The notes below the pieces were generated by a model that searched no databases, had not been told where the DNA came from, and saw only the letters and a program-made list of their open reading frames with translations. Below are positions 1 to 12,829 of a DNA stretch of 64,000 bases, one piece after another. Every line of letters begins with the position of its first letter. The stretch's first letter is position 1. The translations under genes were made by a program, and so were the position numbers. Origin of the DNA: Tachypleus tridentatus (Eukaryota > Arthropoda > Merostomata > Xiphosura > Limulidae); the NCBI RefSeq assembly GCF_004210375.1, contig NW_027467782.1, positions 29,305,276 through 29,369,275 of the forward strand. The letters run 5' to 3'.

Positions 1-1920
1 TGCTGTGGTATTTGTTAATCAATTACTAATTTCAGTAGGTTTAACTTTAAACACACAGTTATAAAGTTTACCTTTTAATTTATGTACTTCAACAAATAAA
101 GTTGAACTGTTTGTTAGGATTGTTTCATTATTAAGAGAGTTTTTGACGCTTTAGTTTAACAAATCTTCCAGCGTACTCGTATAAAATGTTTACAGAAAAT
201 GTTTTACTACTTCTATCAGCCACGTTGTAGTAAGAAGAATGCTTCTGTCACGTTATTTGGCATTCTTTCTTGATTGGTTGAAGATAAAAACGCAAAAAAA
301 ACAACAAAAACAAACCTGTTACCAGTTGTCAGAATCAAGAAACTTTATAATCAACGTTGGAAAAATATTTTACCAGAAAAGAAAAAAAAAAGGTTTCAAA
401 AATTTTAATTTCGACAAGATATCCTGTGTATTCTGTGTTGAAACCGCAACTAATACATTTTACGTCCTAGTGCTCAGCTGTAAATATGAAGGCTTATAAA
501 GTCCAAAATCTGGTTTAAGATACATAGAGTTTTGAGGGACATACTAACCGAATCTAGTATCAGTGTTTCTTCTCTCCACCCTCTCTCCCAAGATCATGTG
601 TACATCAAGTTTGAAACTGTGTTTATATTTTCACTCAAATGTTATTGAAACTAAACATACCTTATGTGCACAGATATCAATACCATGGTTTGATATCCAA
701 AGGTGTTTTTCTTGTATGTGTATGTGTACTGATCCTACTTATGGTTAAATATAAAATAATTAGATATAATAGTGAAGCTTAATTGATACATTGAGGTGTC
801 TGTGAATCATGAAGGGTCTTAAACTCCACAGATATTTTGTGCACGCTATATCTAACAAAGGTGTGAGTTTACTTAAATAATGAAGAATAAATCTGTTGCG
901 TTTTAAAGAAGGTTTTTAATTATTGTACAATTATATGAGGGTGCAAAGTATCATAAAGAAGTTGTGACTGTATTATTCACTCATAGAAAGATGCTAGTTG
1001 TTTTAAAGAAGCCTTGGCTAATTATTATTCAGTTAAAGATGAAGTATCAAACTTTCCATTTAAGTGCTAAAGCGCCATCTATCTTGTGTTTCAATTATAA
1101 CCAGGGAATATGTTTGAAAATGTTCTTGAAAGATATTATAGTATCTTGTCGTTTCTGTTTCGTTTTTTAATAAATGTGAATTTCATATTCAAATCTTTTT
1201 TTAAAGACTGGCCAAATATCATAGAGAAGGTCCAGTTGAAGAGATTAAGCTTCGAGAAACAGTAACAGAATGAAAATAGAGGAGTAAAAACTGCATTAAT
1301 TTGTGTTTAACAGTACATTAAATCTGTTTTATTGACTTATATGTTAAGAAATATAGTCTACTGTGATGTTTCCAATATTTATTTAGCATGTACTCAGAGA
1401 AAAAAGAAATCACGTTAATAAGTTAAACATATATACTTTATACTGGACCATAGCTCCGAGGTCTCATGGTTTGAGCCCCACTGACTGTCCATACTTCTAT
1501 TTCACTTACAGCGAATTTAATGGGAACCAGTTGTACCACGTATTTCTGCAGGGTTGGTGCATTACATAAGTGAATGCCAAACACCATTATTGAGTTAGAG
1601 TGGCCCATCGGGTGTTGTTGGATTGTTTTTTTTTCCCTCTTCATTCTATCATTTAAAAATTAGGAACAGCAAGAAAATTTAGCCCCTGAGCATAATATAA
1701 TTTGTACAATTATTCACTGGGTGTTGAAACAAGTCAACTAAACACCCAGAACTGTAATTTGATGAGATGTCAAAAGAATTGTTAAAAGCATTTCATGTGT
1801 TTATTTTAAAAATGGTTTGTTAAGTTTCTTATGTTTTAAAAATCCTGAATAAACTCATGAATATTTTTCACCATAGAACAGTTCAGGTTCTAGTAATAGT
1901 TACGACTGTATTCTAATGTA
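1..1920. other. No recognisable gene or repeat
   Basis: AT-rich unique-looking sequence. Short ORFs (for example 239-499 and 964-1170) have low-complexity, Phe/Lys-rich products without splice context. Position 1440-1640 has a B-box-like GGTTTGAGCCCC but no convincing SINE body. Confidence 0.5.
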
Positions 1921-2190
1921 TTGTTTGTTTGTTTGTTTTTTAATTTCGCACAAAGCTACTCGAGGGCTATTTGTGCTCGCCGTTTCTAATTTAGCGGTGT
2001 AAGACTAGAGGGAAGGCAGCTAGTCATCACCACCCACCGCCAACTCTTGGGCTACTCTTTTACCTATTTATAGTGGGATTGACCGTTACTTATAACGCCC
2101 CCACGGCTGAAAGGGCGAGCATGTCTGGCGCGACGGGAATGCGAACCCGCGACCCTCGGATTACGAGTCGCACGCCTTACGCGCTTGGCC
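1921..2190 (-). mobile_element. SINE-A copy 1 (tRNA-derived), fused to a hAT element
   Basis: This is the common SINE of the window. Read on its own strand, the head is tRNA-like with an A box (TGGCCAAGCGCG type), an anticodon loop CTCGTAA (CGT, so Thr-like) and a B box near GGTTCGMATCC. A conserved body follows (GAGTTGGCGGTGGGTGGTGA, CTAGCTGCCTTCCCTCTAGT, TAAATTAGGGACGG), then a GTAGCTTTGYGCGAAATTC end and a CAAA-type tail. The body is about 270 bp. Here the tail is TTTG-rich on the plus strand, and the head ends directly at hAT sequence at 2191 without a target repeat. Confidence 0.9.
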
Positions 2191-2544
2191 CGCGCATTTA
2201 TAACCAATTGGAAAATTCTTCTTTCGTCCTTGCTGCCCGTTTATCCATATCGAGGCACGTATCTGTGAAAGCATTAGGATTTTGAAAACAAGTACAGACT
2301 TAACCCTCGTCCTATTGACTCGTCTTATAAATTCAGCAGCCTAGGGTTACCGTAAATTCAGCAAGCTCATTTCTCTTAGTAATCTGGTTATGCGCTTTTC
2401 GAAACTCGTTCTTAGGTAAGTGTCGTGGCAAACGTACGTTACAATATATTTTGTTTGTGCGTTCTTGGACCAGTACAATACTTTTCTCACAGCGTTCTGT
2501 GTTTTTCATTTTCAGATCCTGTTTTTTTTTTTCACCCATCGTTA

Positions 2545-3251
2545 TGACTGCTTTTAAAATAAGAAAAGTGGACTTTGAGTGTCATGCTTTCAATGATGAA
2601 TGGGGAGAAAAGCACTTCTTTGTGGAAACAAGAAAACAGAAAGCTACTTGTGTGATATGCACAGAAAGTGTTGCCATTTTAAAAGAGTACAGTCTTCGGC
2701 GTCACTATGAAACAAAACATCTATCAACATATTTGAAATTTTCAGGAAAGTTCCGTTCTGAGAAATTTGAATCCATGGAACGTGTTTTTGAATCTCAAAA
2801 GAATCTCTTCACGAGAAAGTTTGCTGAAAATGAATCTGTCACTCGTACAAGTTACAAAATAGTGCATAGGATGGCAGAGCGAGGAAAACCTTTTATTGAC
2901 GACAACTTCATCAAAGAGTGTATGATGGAAGCAGCAAATGAGCTGTGTCCTGAAAAGGACAATTTCTTTGAAAGTATCAGCCTTTCAGCAACTTCAGTTG
3001 TACGGAGAGCAGAAGAACTTGGAGAGAACATCGCATTACAGATACGCCAAAAAGCTAGAAACTCCCTATGGTATTCTCTGGCACAGGATGAGTCTACTGA
3101 TCTCTCAAGTACGTCACAATTTCTCGTGTTCATTCGTGGAGTTAATTTGGACTTTCAGATCACGGAAAAGTTGGCATCAGTTTGCAGCAAGCACGGAAGA
3201 ACAACTGGAGAAGACATTTTTAGGGAAGTGCATAAAACTTTGCAAGACTAA
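2545..3251 (+). pseudogene. hAT-Charlie transposase, N-terminal part
   Basis: An open frame from the ATG at 2545 (MTAFKIRKVDFECHAFND) gives about 235 residues. It has a BED/TTF-type zinc finger (CVICTESVA...LRRHYETKH, C-x2-C then H-x4-H). The region after it includes VHRMAERGKPF and DESTDLSSTSQFLVFIRGVN, where the Asp of DEST is a catalytic-core residue in hAT enzymes. The frame is then broken. Later coding pieces (3459-3698, 3673-3921 and 4012-4347) lie in other frames with several stops between them. Confidence 0.85.
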
Positions 3252-4011
3252 AACCTTCAGTGGAATAGCTTAGAGTTGTAATAGTTGATGGAGGAAAAAC
3301 ACGGCTAAGTGAAGAAGGGTCTGATGGGGCTGATCAGGAAACAGTTGGAAGATCTGCAACTCCTAAGCGCTCTGTTCATACACTGCACCATACATTAGCA
3401 AGCACTCTGTGGAAGAGACTTAGATATTTCTTGCATACTGAAACTACTCATTTCTGCAGTGAACTTTATTCGGGGTCATGCACTTAATCATCGTCAGTTC
3501 AAGGTGTTTCTTGAAGAAATTGATTCGAATATCTGTGACTTGCCTTATCACACGGCGGTGAGGTGGCTCAGCTGCGGTAAAGTCTTGTCTCGTTTTTATA
3601 AGCTGAGAAGAGAAATATATATTTCTTATCGAGAAATTTATAGCCGATCCACTTCTGTCGGATCCAACTTGGTTGTCAAAGTTTTCATTTTTGGTTGACA
3701 TCACTTCCCACATGAATGAATTGAACTTGAAACTTGAGGGGGAGAATAACTTTGTCTGTGATCTCTATAGAATCATTAAAGGATTTCGGAGAAAGCTGTC
3801 ATTGTTTGAAGCACATTTGGAAGGAGGAAACCTCTCTCATTTTCAGTGTTTCAATGAGTTTCATGCTGGAATCACAGAAGATGTCAACCTGGAGTTTCAG
3901 AAAAGATTATTGGTGATTTAAATAAGCATTTTAGAGAGATTTTCGGACCTCGACAGAATCGAAAGTGACATTCTCCTTTTTCAAAATCCTTTTTAATGTG
4001 TCATTGATGAC

Positions 4012-4347
4012 GTGCCAGTGGAACTTCAGCTGGAGGTCATCGATTTGCAAGGAAATGACTTGTTGAAAGCAAAACACAGAGAGAGACAACTTTTTGCATT
4101 TTACAGCTGCATACCTGAAGATGATTTTCCAAAGCTGAAGCAGTTCGAATCTGGTATGGAATCAATGTGCGGAATAACTTATGTCTGTGAACAAGCATTT
4201 TCAAAAATGAAGTATGTGAAGTCGGTACATCGATCAAGGTTGACTGATGAACATTTGAAAGCAATTATAATGATTGGATGCAGCAATTCAAAACCGAACA
4301 TTGAAGATATTTTGAAAGCCAAACGCCAATTTCATAAATCTCACTAA
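4012..4347 (+). pseudogene. hAT-Charlie transposase C-terminal (dimerisation) piece
   Basis: It encodes VELQLEVIDLQGNDLLKAKH and then ITYVCEQAFSKMKYVKSVHR, SRLTDEHLKAI and a final KAKRQFHKSH before TAA. CEQxFSxMK...L.DEHL is the hAT C-terminal dimerisation motif. It belongs to the same dead gene as the part starting at 2545. Confidence 0.85.
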
Positions 4348-4661
4348 TATTTTTGCGGCTTAGTGAAATTCAGATATGTACTCACTGTATGCGGTGTGAC
4401 AATTGCTTTTGCTGATGTCACCTTTTCTGATAATCTTCTGGTGAATAAAAATGTTGGTTGTATTTCTGTTTGTTTTTTATTATATGTGTGTATTGCATGC
4501 TACTCCCACATGGCTAATGTGGCATCCTAAACTTAGTGGTAAGTCTTTTACAGAGAGCTTTCGTTCTAGCTTATGAGTGTTGAACATAATTATCATGTGG
4601 CCCGCGCTTCTCATTCCCCAAGTATTCTGGCCCCCTGTGAAAAAAAGTTTGGTGATCCTTG

Positions 4662-6213
4662 GTCTAGAAAATTAAATTCGAAATCAGTACGTTAGATTAA
4701 ATGTTATGATTTTTATTATATGCATAGCTTATAGTGTGCATTCGGTTGGATATGATTAGCTTGTAGCTTACCTAGTTGCAGCCAACAGTATGTAATATTC
4801 CACAGTTTTAAAATATATATGGATGAGTGCAAAGTGTAATTATTTCATTATGTTGTATATTGTTTTAATTTGACTGTGTACAGAATGTGTAGTTATTCTA
4901 AATTTACTATATACATGGCAACGATGTTTATATATCTTTCCATAACTTGTTGTAATGACTACGTACACTACTATAGATAGTATTTTGCACGTGATTACGT
5001 AGTTCAGATTACATAACTTTAAACATAAAATTCCAAGACAGACATGTATGTAGTTTAAAGTTTTAAATCAACTGTATTATGGTTATATATTTATTTTCAT
5101 TTACCTCTGCACAAAAAAAATTGTGTGTAAAACCTCAGCAGATATTTACAACTGTTATAATAATAACTTGATACACATAAGATAGTTAAATGTATAATTA
5201 TAGTAATATTGTCTCACATGACATATTTTAAATTTATTTAAGGCATAATGAACATTAAAATTTTAGCACATACATAAGCTCTCAACATTAGGTTTAAGTT
5301 AGTTTTATTTCTGTTTAGCATTGTGTTAATCAGAATTTTATATTTCTACTAAATTGATTTGCCATATATTTTTATGTAGAATGAGCAGGCTTGACAAATG
5401 GTGACCTTCAAGTCATTTGTTAAAAATGGTACGGAGTATTACACATATTAAAGTTTAGAACTCATTTCTTGTGAGTGTGTTTAACTGTTGGTTGTTGTGG
5501 AGGAGTGAATTTGAACTTGAGTACTAAAAACAAAACAGGTTATTGCAACATTCTACATGTAATGAATAGTGTATTATAAGGAACTTTACAAAGTCATATA
5601 GTTTACTGAGATTTACTAAGAATGCTACTATATTTTTATTTGAAATGTTTCCAGGGTTTTTTGCTCATAATACTGAACTGGTATCTCTCACTTTCTTTAA
5701 ATGTTGGCTGTGATTAAGTTTTCGTTTGCCATTCTTTGTATTGCTTTTATATTGTTTTAATAATTTCATATTGTGCTGTTTGTTGTTTTTTTATCTCATG
5801 AATTGTTTGTTCTGTTTTACTCAATGGGTATTGTAGTTTGTAATTTAGTCTACATATTGCTTGCTGCAGGTGAAGAAGTGCCTACTTCAAGTTTATCCTT
5901 TTAAGAACTTTATAAAGATTTATACTGAATACTATTCTGTTTTTTCTCAAAGGTAATTTTTATAGGAGCATTAAATGAATATCAGTAAAACTTGTTAAAC
6001 AGTTAACTTTCGTGTAATTGTATATTTAACTGGAAAAACAAATAATGAAAATTTTAGGTGAGTTTCATCTTAATTGTCTAAGAATTAGTAAAATGTTAAA
6101 AATAAATTGGGATTAAGTTTGGATTTTGTGATCAGAACAAGGTTTAGTGTGAACAAAACTGTATTTTTGTTCTTTACAAAACTATGAGATTTTAAGCCTT
6201 TTTCACTGTGTGA
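4662..6213. other. No recognisable feature
   Basis: AT-rich sequence with no splice-bounded coding stretch, repeat or RNA gene that I can support. Confidence 0.5.
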
Positions 6214-6400
6214 ATGGCCTTCAAGTTCAACTTTCCAGCTCCTAGTAGTCACGTCAGTGATGCTGAACAAGCTAACTCTGAAGAAACCTGTGAAGGAAGA
6301 ATCTGTCCATCAGAAGGAAAGGTACCAATGAACAGTGGAGGTGAAACTATGGGAGTAGAGGTTACAGTCACTCCACAGCACGTACACGTTTGTCCATTTC
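6214..6400 (+). CDS. Possible first coding exon of a METTL18-like gene
   Basis: The ATG at 6214 opens MAFKFNFPAPSSHVSDAEQA, followed by an acidic, Ser-rich stretch. METTL18 (a histidine-protein methyltransferase) starts MTFQFNF in human as I recall, so MAFKFNF is suggestive. A donor-like AAG|GTACCA lies at 6321; the open frame itself runs further into T-rich sequence. No downstream exon with the SAM-binding LDLGCG motif was found anywhere in the window. It may be a stray exon, a gene with far-off exons, or chance. Confidence 0.33.
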
Positions 6401-8732
6401 ATTTTTTTAGGTATGTTGCTATGTTAATTTTAGTTTTGTTGAGGTTTAAAAAAAATATTATTAAACATTAAATTTCTTGAAGTGAGCTAAACATATATAG
6501 TGTAGCTCCTACAGTAACATTATAAAGGCAGGGAACCATCAACAAAACGGGGGTCACAGAAGGCTGTGGGTTTCCTCTGCTACATAGGGGTTGATCGATG
6601 TAGATCCCTCATTCTCTTCAGTCAGTTTTACAAACCCTTTTAAAATGTAAAATTGAACAGCAGTTTTCTTGTATATCAACATTTAATATGTGTACATGTG
6701 TCAATTATTTTTAAAGCTGACATTTGTATTTCCAAGCTCACAGCAGGCAAGGTCTAATTATGGACAGTGTTTTATCACTAAGAAAAATAACACTTTTGGA
6801 GCATAAGAGGAGAAAGGCAGGTACTTTAGTTCACCCATCCACTTCCATTGTTTGTATTATTGAGCTCTTATTAAAAACCAAACTGTCAAATGTCTTGTGA
6901 TGACTGAAATTTCACTCTAGAAGGTTGTGTGCCTTATTGTAAGATAAAAATTAGAGTATATTTAGTAATTATTTAAATTATAAAATGAAAGAACATATTT
7001 GTTTAAAACTGTTATTATGTTACGATACTTACATAAAGTTCAAAATGCTTTGGATGATTGGGTGAAAATCACTTAGATTTTACATGTGGAGAGAAAATTG
7101 GAGTTGCCAGTTTTTATATTGCTAGGACCCTGGTCAGGTATTTGTTGGCGTTATAAGCATGACACCAAAGCTTGAAGTAGTATGGGATGTTATCTTGTTG
7201 TTTGTTTTAGGAGATATAAGACCAATCCACTGTCTCTAAACTGTCTTGGGTCTACACCAAATATCTTACTCTTTTTTATTTTCCCTTTCATTCAAGTACA
7301 AATGGTAAGATACAACACAAAGTAACAATGAAACAACATACAACTGTAGGCTTCTTGGAATTGTAAGATTCAATAGACAGTGCAATAAATACTTACGGGA
7401 TAGAGGAACTACATTTTTCTTCTTAAAATTAATGTAAGAGGGAGGTAGGAATAAAACAAAGTAGTAAATGGATGACACAAATAAACCCTTTCATTACAGA
7501 CTCAATCTGTGTGAATGTGTTCATAACTGTCAGTTTCCACTTTTAAAATGATATGTGTATCTTCATAAAATCTAACTAGCTTTCTGGAAATATTACAAGT
7601 CTTGTACACAAAAAAATTTGAATTTTGTGGTTAAATATTTTCACTAAAAAGGGTTTTCTTTTTCTTTTTTCAAATTCAAGAATTTTACAAACTAGACCAC
7701 TTTCTCTTTTCCTCCTTTTCAAAAATGCATTACACCAACATTATTTAAGTGTTTTCAGTTAATGACAAATAGTGTAATGACTAAAAAATATAAGTTTAGG
7801 GCTATAAGATAAAACACACTGTTTTAATGTTGGTAGTGTTAATTAATTTACCTTGTGAGATAATATTTCATGATTGTTTTTTTCACAATAAGAGTTAAAA
7901 GCAGACAGTTATTGGAAGTTTTGTAATTACTGTCAAGGCTACAGAAATTTCTAGAATGCCCCAATACAGGATATAAAAAGTTACAACAACAATATCAGAG
8001 ACCACAGAGTAGGAAGTGAGCTAAAAGTAAAGCCAAGGAAAAGAGAGTTTCAGTCAGATAAAAGTTAGAAAATGTGAAATTTAAAATAGAAAAAAATAGT
8101 TTGGCTTGTCAACTGTATTTTAAACCAATTGATTTTAGCCAAAATAGATTTTTGTCAAGAAGTATTTAGATCCAGTTGTGATACATGTAGTGTGAAGAAT
8201 TTGTCATATGTTTCACTTGTTTTGAACATATTTTAAAATAAGTGGAATGCATGCTGTTCATTTATTATTGAATTTATCTCCAAGAAGCTGCAAACACCCA
8301 CTGTAAAAGAATCGTTAGTCAACACACCAATTTAAATTATTATATACAATATTTAAAAATAGATTTGTGATTGGAACAAAATCAGAAAATTGGAATAATT
8401 GTGGTTCTGTAAAAAACTGTAGGAATGGGTGTGCTTTTAGGTCCAGTGCACCAGTGTCCAACAGTATTTTCATAGTCACCAAAACTGTGTAAAATGTGTC
8501 AACATTTTCACAATGTGGCAGAAGAAATAACCATGTTTTTACAGATGGGTAGCAAATTCATAGTAATGTTTTCAGTTATTTATTAATAGAATTAATTATA
8601 CTTAAAAAATAGGTGGTAGAAGTAAAGCACCAGTTCACCACAGGTCAATAACTGTTTTGTCATGTGGCAAGTGGTGACCGTGTTGGACACCATGGTTTTG
8701 AGAGTCCACAGTAAGTGAAAAACTATACTATA
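6401..8732. other. No recognisable feature
   Basis: AT-rich sequence. I looked for downstream exons of the METTL18-like gene (methyltransferase motif I, LDLGCG) and found none. The minus-strand ORF 7266-7478 looks like chance. Confidence 0.45.
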
Positions 8733-9886
8733 CTCTTCAAAAAAAGAAACGCAAAAGGGATATTTTTGTTATTTTAAAGAGAAATATATGTAATAACGTT
8801 ACAAGCTTAGAATATGTGATGTTACACGTGTTAAGGCACTGATTGTCAAACCAAAATGACAATAAAAGTTGTGCACTTTGAAAACGGAGGAAAACATCTG
8901 ATTTTTCGGCAAAACGCATGCGTGTCCAATAAAATTGTTTGAGAGATCTGCATGTTCTGCAAGTGCAACATGTGTAAAATCCCTATAAAGTGACGGGTTC
9001 TCGGTTTCCATAGCTCAGTGTTAAGCCACCGACACGCAATACAGTTATGCCAAGACTGACTGAAGCACGACACAACAACGCCATTGGTCGGTTGGAAGCA
9101 GGAGAATCTCGAACAGATGTTGCCAGAGCTGTAAATGTCCACCCAAGCACCATCACGAGGCTATGGAATTGTCACCAACAACATGGATGAACTCGTGACC
9201 ATCCACGATCTGGCAGACCTCGTGTGAAAACGCCCGCACAAGATCGCTACATCTGGTTACGTCACCTTCGGCATAGGACCACCACTGCGACGTCTACTGC
9301 CTTAACAGACCTTTTGCACATTCGAGGGAATCTTTCGGCTCAACGATACGTCGACGAGATCCTTTGGCCCCATGTGCAACCCATCATGGTAAACGTCAAC
9401 GACGTTTTTCAACATGACAACGCCAGTCCTCACACAGCCCGACTCACCACTGTCTTCTTGAAACACCACAACATCAACGTTCTTCCCTGGCCCTCCAGAT
9501 CACCAGATTTAAATCCCATCGAACATCTTTGGGACGATTTGGACCGACGTCTGCGACGGCGACAACCTCAACCGCAGACTCTATCTCAGCTTGCAGCAGC
9601 TTTGCAGGCTGAGTGGACAGCCATTCCACAGGATGTGATTCGTCATCTCAACGCTTCCATGGGCAGGAGATGCCAAGCAGTTATTGATGCTCACGGGGGG
9701 CATACTCGTTATTGACGTTGAGTGACGTTAAACTTCAATTAGTCAGCGTGGACTTCGCCTTTGCAGACTTTGGATGTTCAGCAGTGAATGTACAAAGTTT
9801 CACACATGTCATACAGAACTACCCGGAAGTAAACTTGTTAACAATTTGTCTCATATTTTGCCTTTTGCGTTTCTTTTTTTGATGAG
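8733..9886 (+). mobile_element. Tc1-like DNA transposon, internally deleted
   Basis: Near-perfect terminal inverted repeats (CTCTTCAAAAAAAGAAACGC on the left; the right reads inward as CTCATCAAAAAAAGAAACGC) are flanked by TA on both sides (8731-8732, 9887-9888), the Tc1/mariner target repeat. The 1154-bp body carries a transposase in two parts with the middle missing. Ends this well kept suggest a fairly young, non-autonomous copy. Confidence 0.93.
9047..9715 (+). pseudogene. Tc1-like (DD34E) transposase, central deletion
   Basis: The ATG at 9047 starts MPRLTEARHNNAIGRLEAGE, a helix-turn-helix DNA-binding domain, through STITRLW. A TGA stands at 9188-9190 (HG-stop-TRD), then RSGRPRVKTPAQDR. 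From about residue 85 the text jumps to TDLLHIRGNLSAQRYVDEIL, skipping roughly 100 residues that hold the first catalytic Asp. The second Asp (FQHDNASPHTA) and the Glu (SPDLNPIEHLWD) remain, with 34 residues between them, which defines the DD34E class. The minus-strand ORFs over it are shadows. Confidence 0.9.
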
Positions 9887-9888
9887 TA

Positions 9889-11500
9889 TATTTTCTCTCT
9901 ATCACACGTCTGCTAGTGATGAACATGTTTGATTGTCAAACAAAATGAACCTAATAATTACATGTTCTTATTCTGTTTGAAAAGAAGAAAGTGGTGTTTA
10001 TGTTCAGGATTTTCAAATAAAAACTGATTGATAATTTTTAAAATACATTTATTGCAAATAGAAACATTTAAATGCTTCATATGCTTTAATACTTTTAAAG
10101 GCAAACATATTTATCAATGCATTTGATGCAGAAGCAAAATATGCACATACTGAACTGGAAACACAAATTTTGATAAGTGGATATTTCTAGGCATCTGTTT
10201 AAAACCTTGTAAGAATTTTCCAAAATTATTTTCCTTGTTCAGCAAAATGAAACTTTACTTTTTCAGAGGCCTTGTATAGGGAAAGTTTTATTTACATATT
10301 TCAGCACTCATGCTGTTTCGGTTTCCTTTATGAAAGGTAATTAAAGGTTATTGAATCAACTTATAGATAACAACCAGAGTAACCAAACAATAATAAAGCA
10401 GTTATATTTAATTTTACTTTTTTTTTTCCATAAATCAACAAACATGGCAGCAGATGTGAAGTACTAGTACTACACATTTGGGAAATAGAATAACAACTGT
10501 TCTCTGGAAATGAAACAAGAAAAGAAGGAAAATAGCTTTATAAATCCTATCTTGATTTGTCTAAAGTAGAATAAGTAAGTAGTAATATGCTATGCAGATA
10601 CCATATACCTCATTGCTTTGTAGCATATATACAAAAACATAAAAATTTGTGTCTCTCGTTCCATTTTCTAACTAATCCAATATAACTGGGCCGATTTTAA
10701 CCAAACTGTGTGAAATGTTTACAAAGGAGTCTTAAAACAGCAGTGTTTTCAATAGATGGCTATCCTTCTTCATGAGATTAAATGTGGAGATAATTTGTAA
10801 AAGGGAGGCGTGTTAATGAAGGGTTCATGACTACTCTACAAACATTACTGCTGTTATTGAACGCTTTGATGTAAGTTAACGTTAATTAAATTCATAGATA
10901 GTGTCTTGTTCTTAAACTAAAAGTATAGCACATTTATAAAATGTTCTCTAATACACATTGACACGTTGTGCTCAACTGATAGATCTAAAAGGTATTGTTG
11001 TATAAACTTAATAAAGCTATTTTTTAATATATCTTATGATCTAATCAGTTTATTTTACACTGTGTCTTTGACAAACAGGCATATAATATTGTCTTTCTTT
11101 GATACCTATACAGTAACAATATAATAAAATCTACTAATCTGGAAACCCCTGATTACAGTTCTCACAAAACTAAAGTATTAGTTAAACTTGAAATGGTAAA
11201 CTGACTAGTTTTTAGTTTAGTTGTTGGATTTTATTCATTATTGAAATCACATCACAATTAATTGTAAGTGTAAATATCTACTGGGAATACTGTTAAGGAA
11301 AAGTTATGATTTGACAGCCTTACATATTTCTCTATGTTGATATCATGATATGTACATATATTTGAATATTACGTAATGTTAGACACAGGAGGTTTATACA
11401 TCTATATCTTAACTTTGAAAAATTTAAATACAGGAAATATAAAACTAAATTTAAACATAACAAATTTGTAGCAGACGAAGACAGAAATAAACTGATTTTT
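9889..11500. other. No recognisable feature
   Basis: AT-rich. Nothing coding, structured or clearly repeated was seen. Confidence 0.45.
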
Positions 11501-11513
11501 TCATCCTTAAACA

Positions 11514-11786
11514 GCCCAGCATGGCCAAGTGTGTTAAGGTGTGCGACTCGTAATCTGAGGGTCGCGGGTTCGCATCCCCGTCGCGCTAAACATGCTCGCC
11601 CTTTCAGCCGTGGGAGCGTTATAATGTGAAGGTCAATACCACTATTCGTTAGTAAAAGAGTAGCCCAAGAGTTGGCGGTGGGCGATGATAACTAGCTGCC
11701 TTCCCTCTAGTTTTACACTGCTAAATTAGGGACGGTTAGCACAGATAGCCCTCGAGTAGCTTTGTGCGAAATTCAAAAACAAACAA
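11514..11786 (+). mobile_element. SINE-A copy 2, full length
   Basis: It runs from GCCCAGCATGGCCAAG to the CAAA tail. It is flanked by an 11-bp target repeat TCATCCTTAAA (11501-11511 and 11787-11797), proof of an ordinary retrotransposition. Its B box is GGTTCGCATCC. Confidence 0.95.
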
Positions 11787-12126
11787 TCATCCTTAAATAA
11801 ACCGGAAGTGATATAATTTTTACAAGTAATGAAAAATTAGCAATTAATTAAACTTTAATCTTTGACCTCAAGAGATTTATTGGAGTGATTTGTTAGTTTG
11901 TAGTTAACCACAAACATAAAGTCATAGAATGGGATATTTGTGCTCAGCCTACCAACCTGATTTTAAGCGTTGTAAGACCGAAAACATGCTTCTAAGTTAG
12001 AGGGTGTCTTATAAAGGATATCAAGAACAAATAAAATAAAAAAATTAGTAGAACGAGATAGAAAAATAAAATATTATAATAAAGGAAGAAATTATTTTAA
12101 TGAGCAAGAAAATTCAAATATCAGGA

Positions 12127-12396
12127 TGTTTTGTTTGTTTTTGAATTTCGCACAAAGCTACTCGAGGGCTATCTGTGCTAGCCGTCCCTAATTTAGCAGT
12201 GTAAGACTAGAGGGAAGGCAACTAGTCATCACCACCCACCGCCAACTCTTGGGCTACTCTTTTACCAAAGAATAGTGGGATTGACCGTCACATTATAACG
12301 CCCCCATGGCTAGGAGGGTGAGCGTGTTTGGCGCGACTTGGGCGCGAATCCACGACCCTCAGATTACGCAGCGCACGCCTTAACGCGCAAGGCCAT
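12127..12396 (-). mobile_element. SINE-A copy 3, full length
   Basis: Flanked by the target repeat AATATCAGGA (12117-12126, 12397-12406). The head is slightly degenerate. The ORF 12328-12546 starts inside it and has no meaning. Confidence 0.93.
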
Positions 12397-12829
12397 AATA
12401 TCAGGAAGGAAAGAATGTTTAAAAATGTAACAGGTGTAATACCAATATCATATTACAAGTGTAATGGTAGTCATTCTTTGACAACTTCTGGGAGACAAAC
12501 GCGACATCAAATATTAATCCACTGTCTTCTTGTTTGCAGTAATTGATAACATATTAACCACCGAAAATAAGTTAACCGAAAAAAAATATATAATACGCTA
12601 TACTATAGATGCAATCTTTGGGGTAAATACCCTTCCGGTATCTGTACCGGAACAGTAACTTCCTAAACGAAAAAGTTCCAAATACTGATGTATAATGTGA
12701 AATGATGATTTTGGCACGAGCTCTAACATTATTCAAATACCTAAACTATCTTGCGTTACTTTATTGGTGATTGAACAGAACTTAACCCCTTCATTAATGT
12801 CATACATATATTTTAGTGCTTACGCTTGT

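Larger units (their letters stand above)
2191..4661 (+). mobile_element. hAT-Charlie-type DNA transposon, copy 1 (5' end lost)
   Basis: Homologous along its length to the copy at 49174. The right end, AGTTTGGTGATCCTTG, is the inverted counterpart of copy 2's left CAGGGTCACCAAACT. The left about 175 bp, with its terminal repeat, is missing and replaced by a SINE. The interior encodes a broken transposase resembling GTF2IRD2/Charlie8-type proteins. Ends and family are from memory of hAT elements. Confidence 0.85.

Noticed and set aside
1440-1640. tRNA-like phrase GGTTTGAGCCCC and a T-rich tail, perhaps another SINE
   Set aside because: No second copy in the window and no A box or target repeat; too weak.
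8846-9142. Minus-strand ORFs of 60-98 codons
   Set aside because: They lie antisense to the Tc1 transposase and its terminal region; shadows.
11514-11590. Possible tRNA-Thr(CGT) gene
   Set aside because: The tRNA-like head continues into the SINE body and recurs with every copy; the cloverleaf is imperfect. Not a functional tRNA gene.
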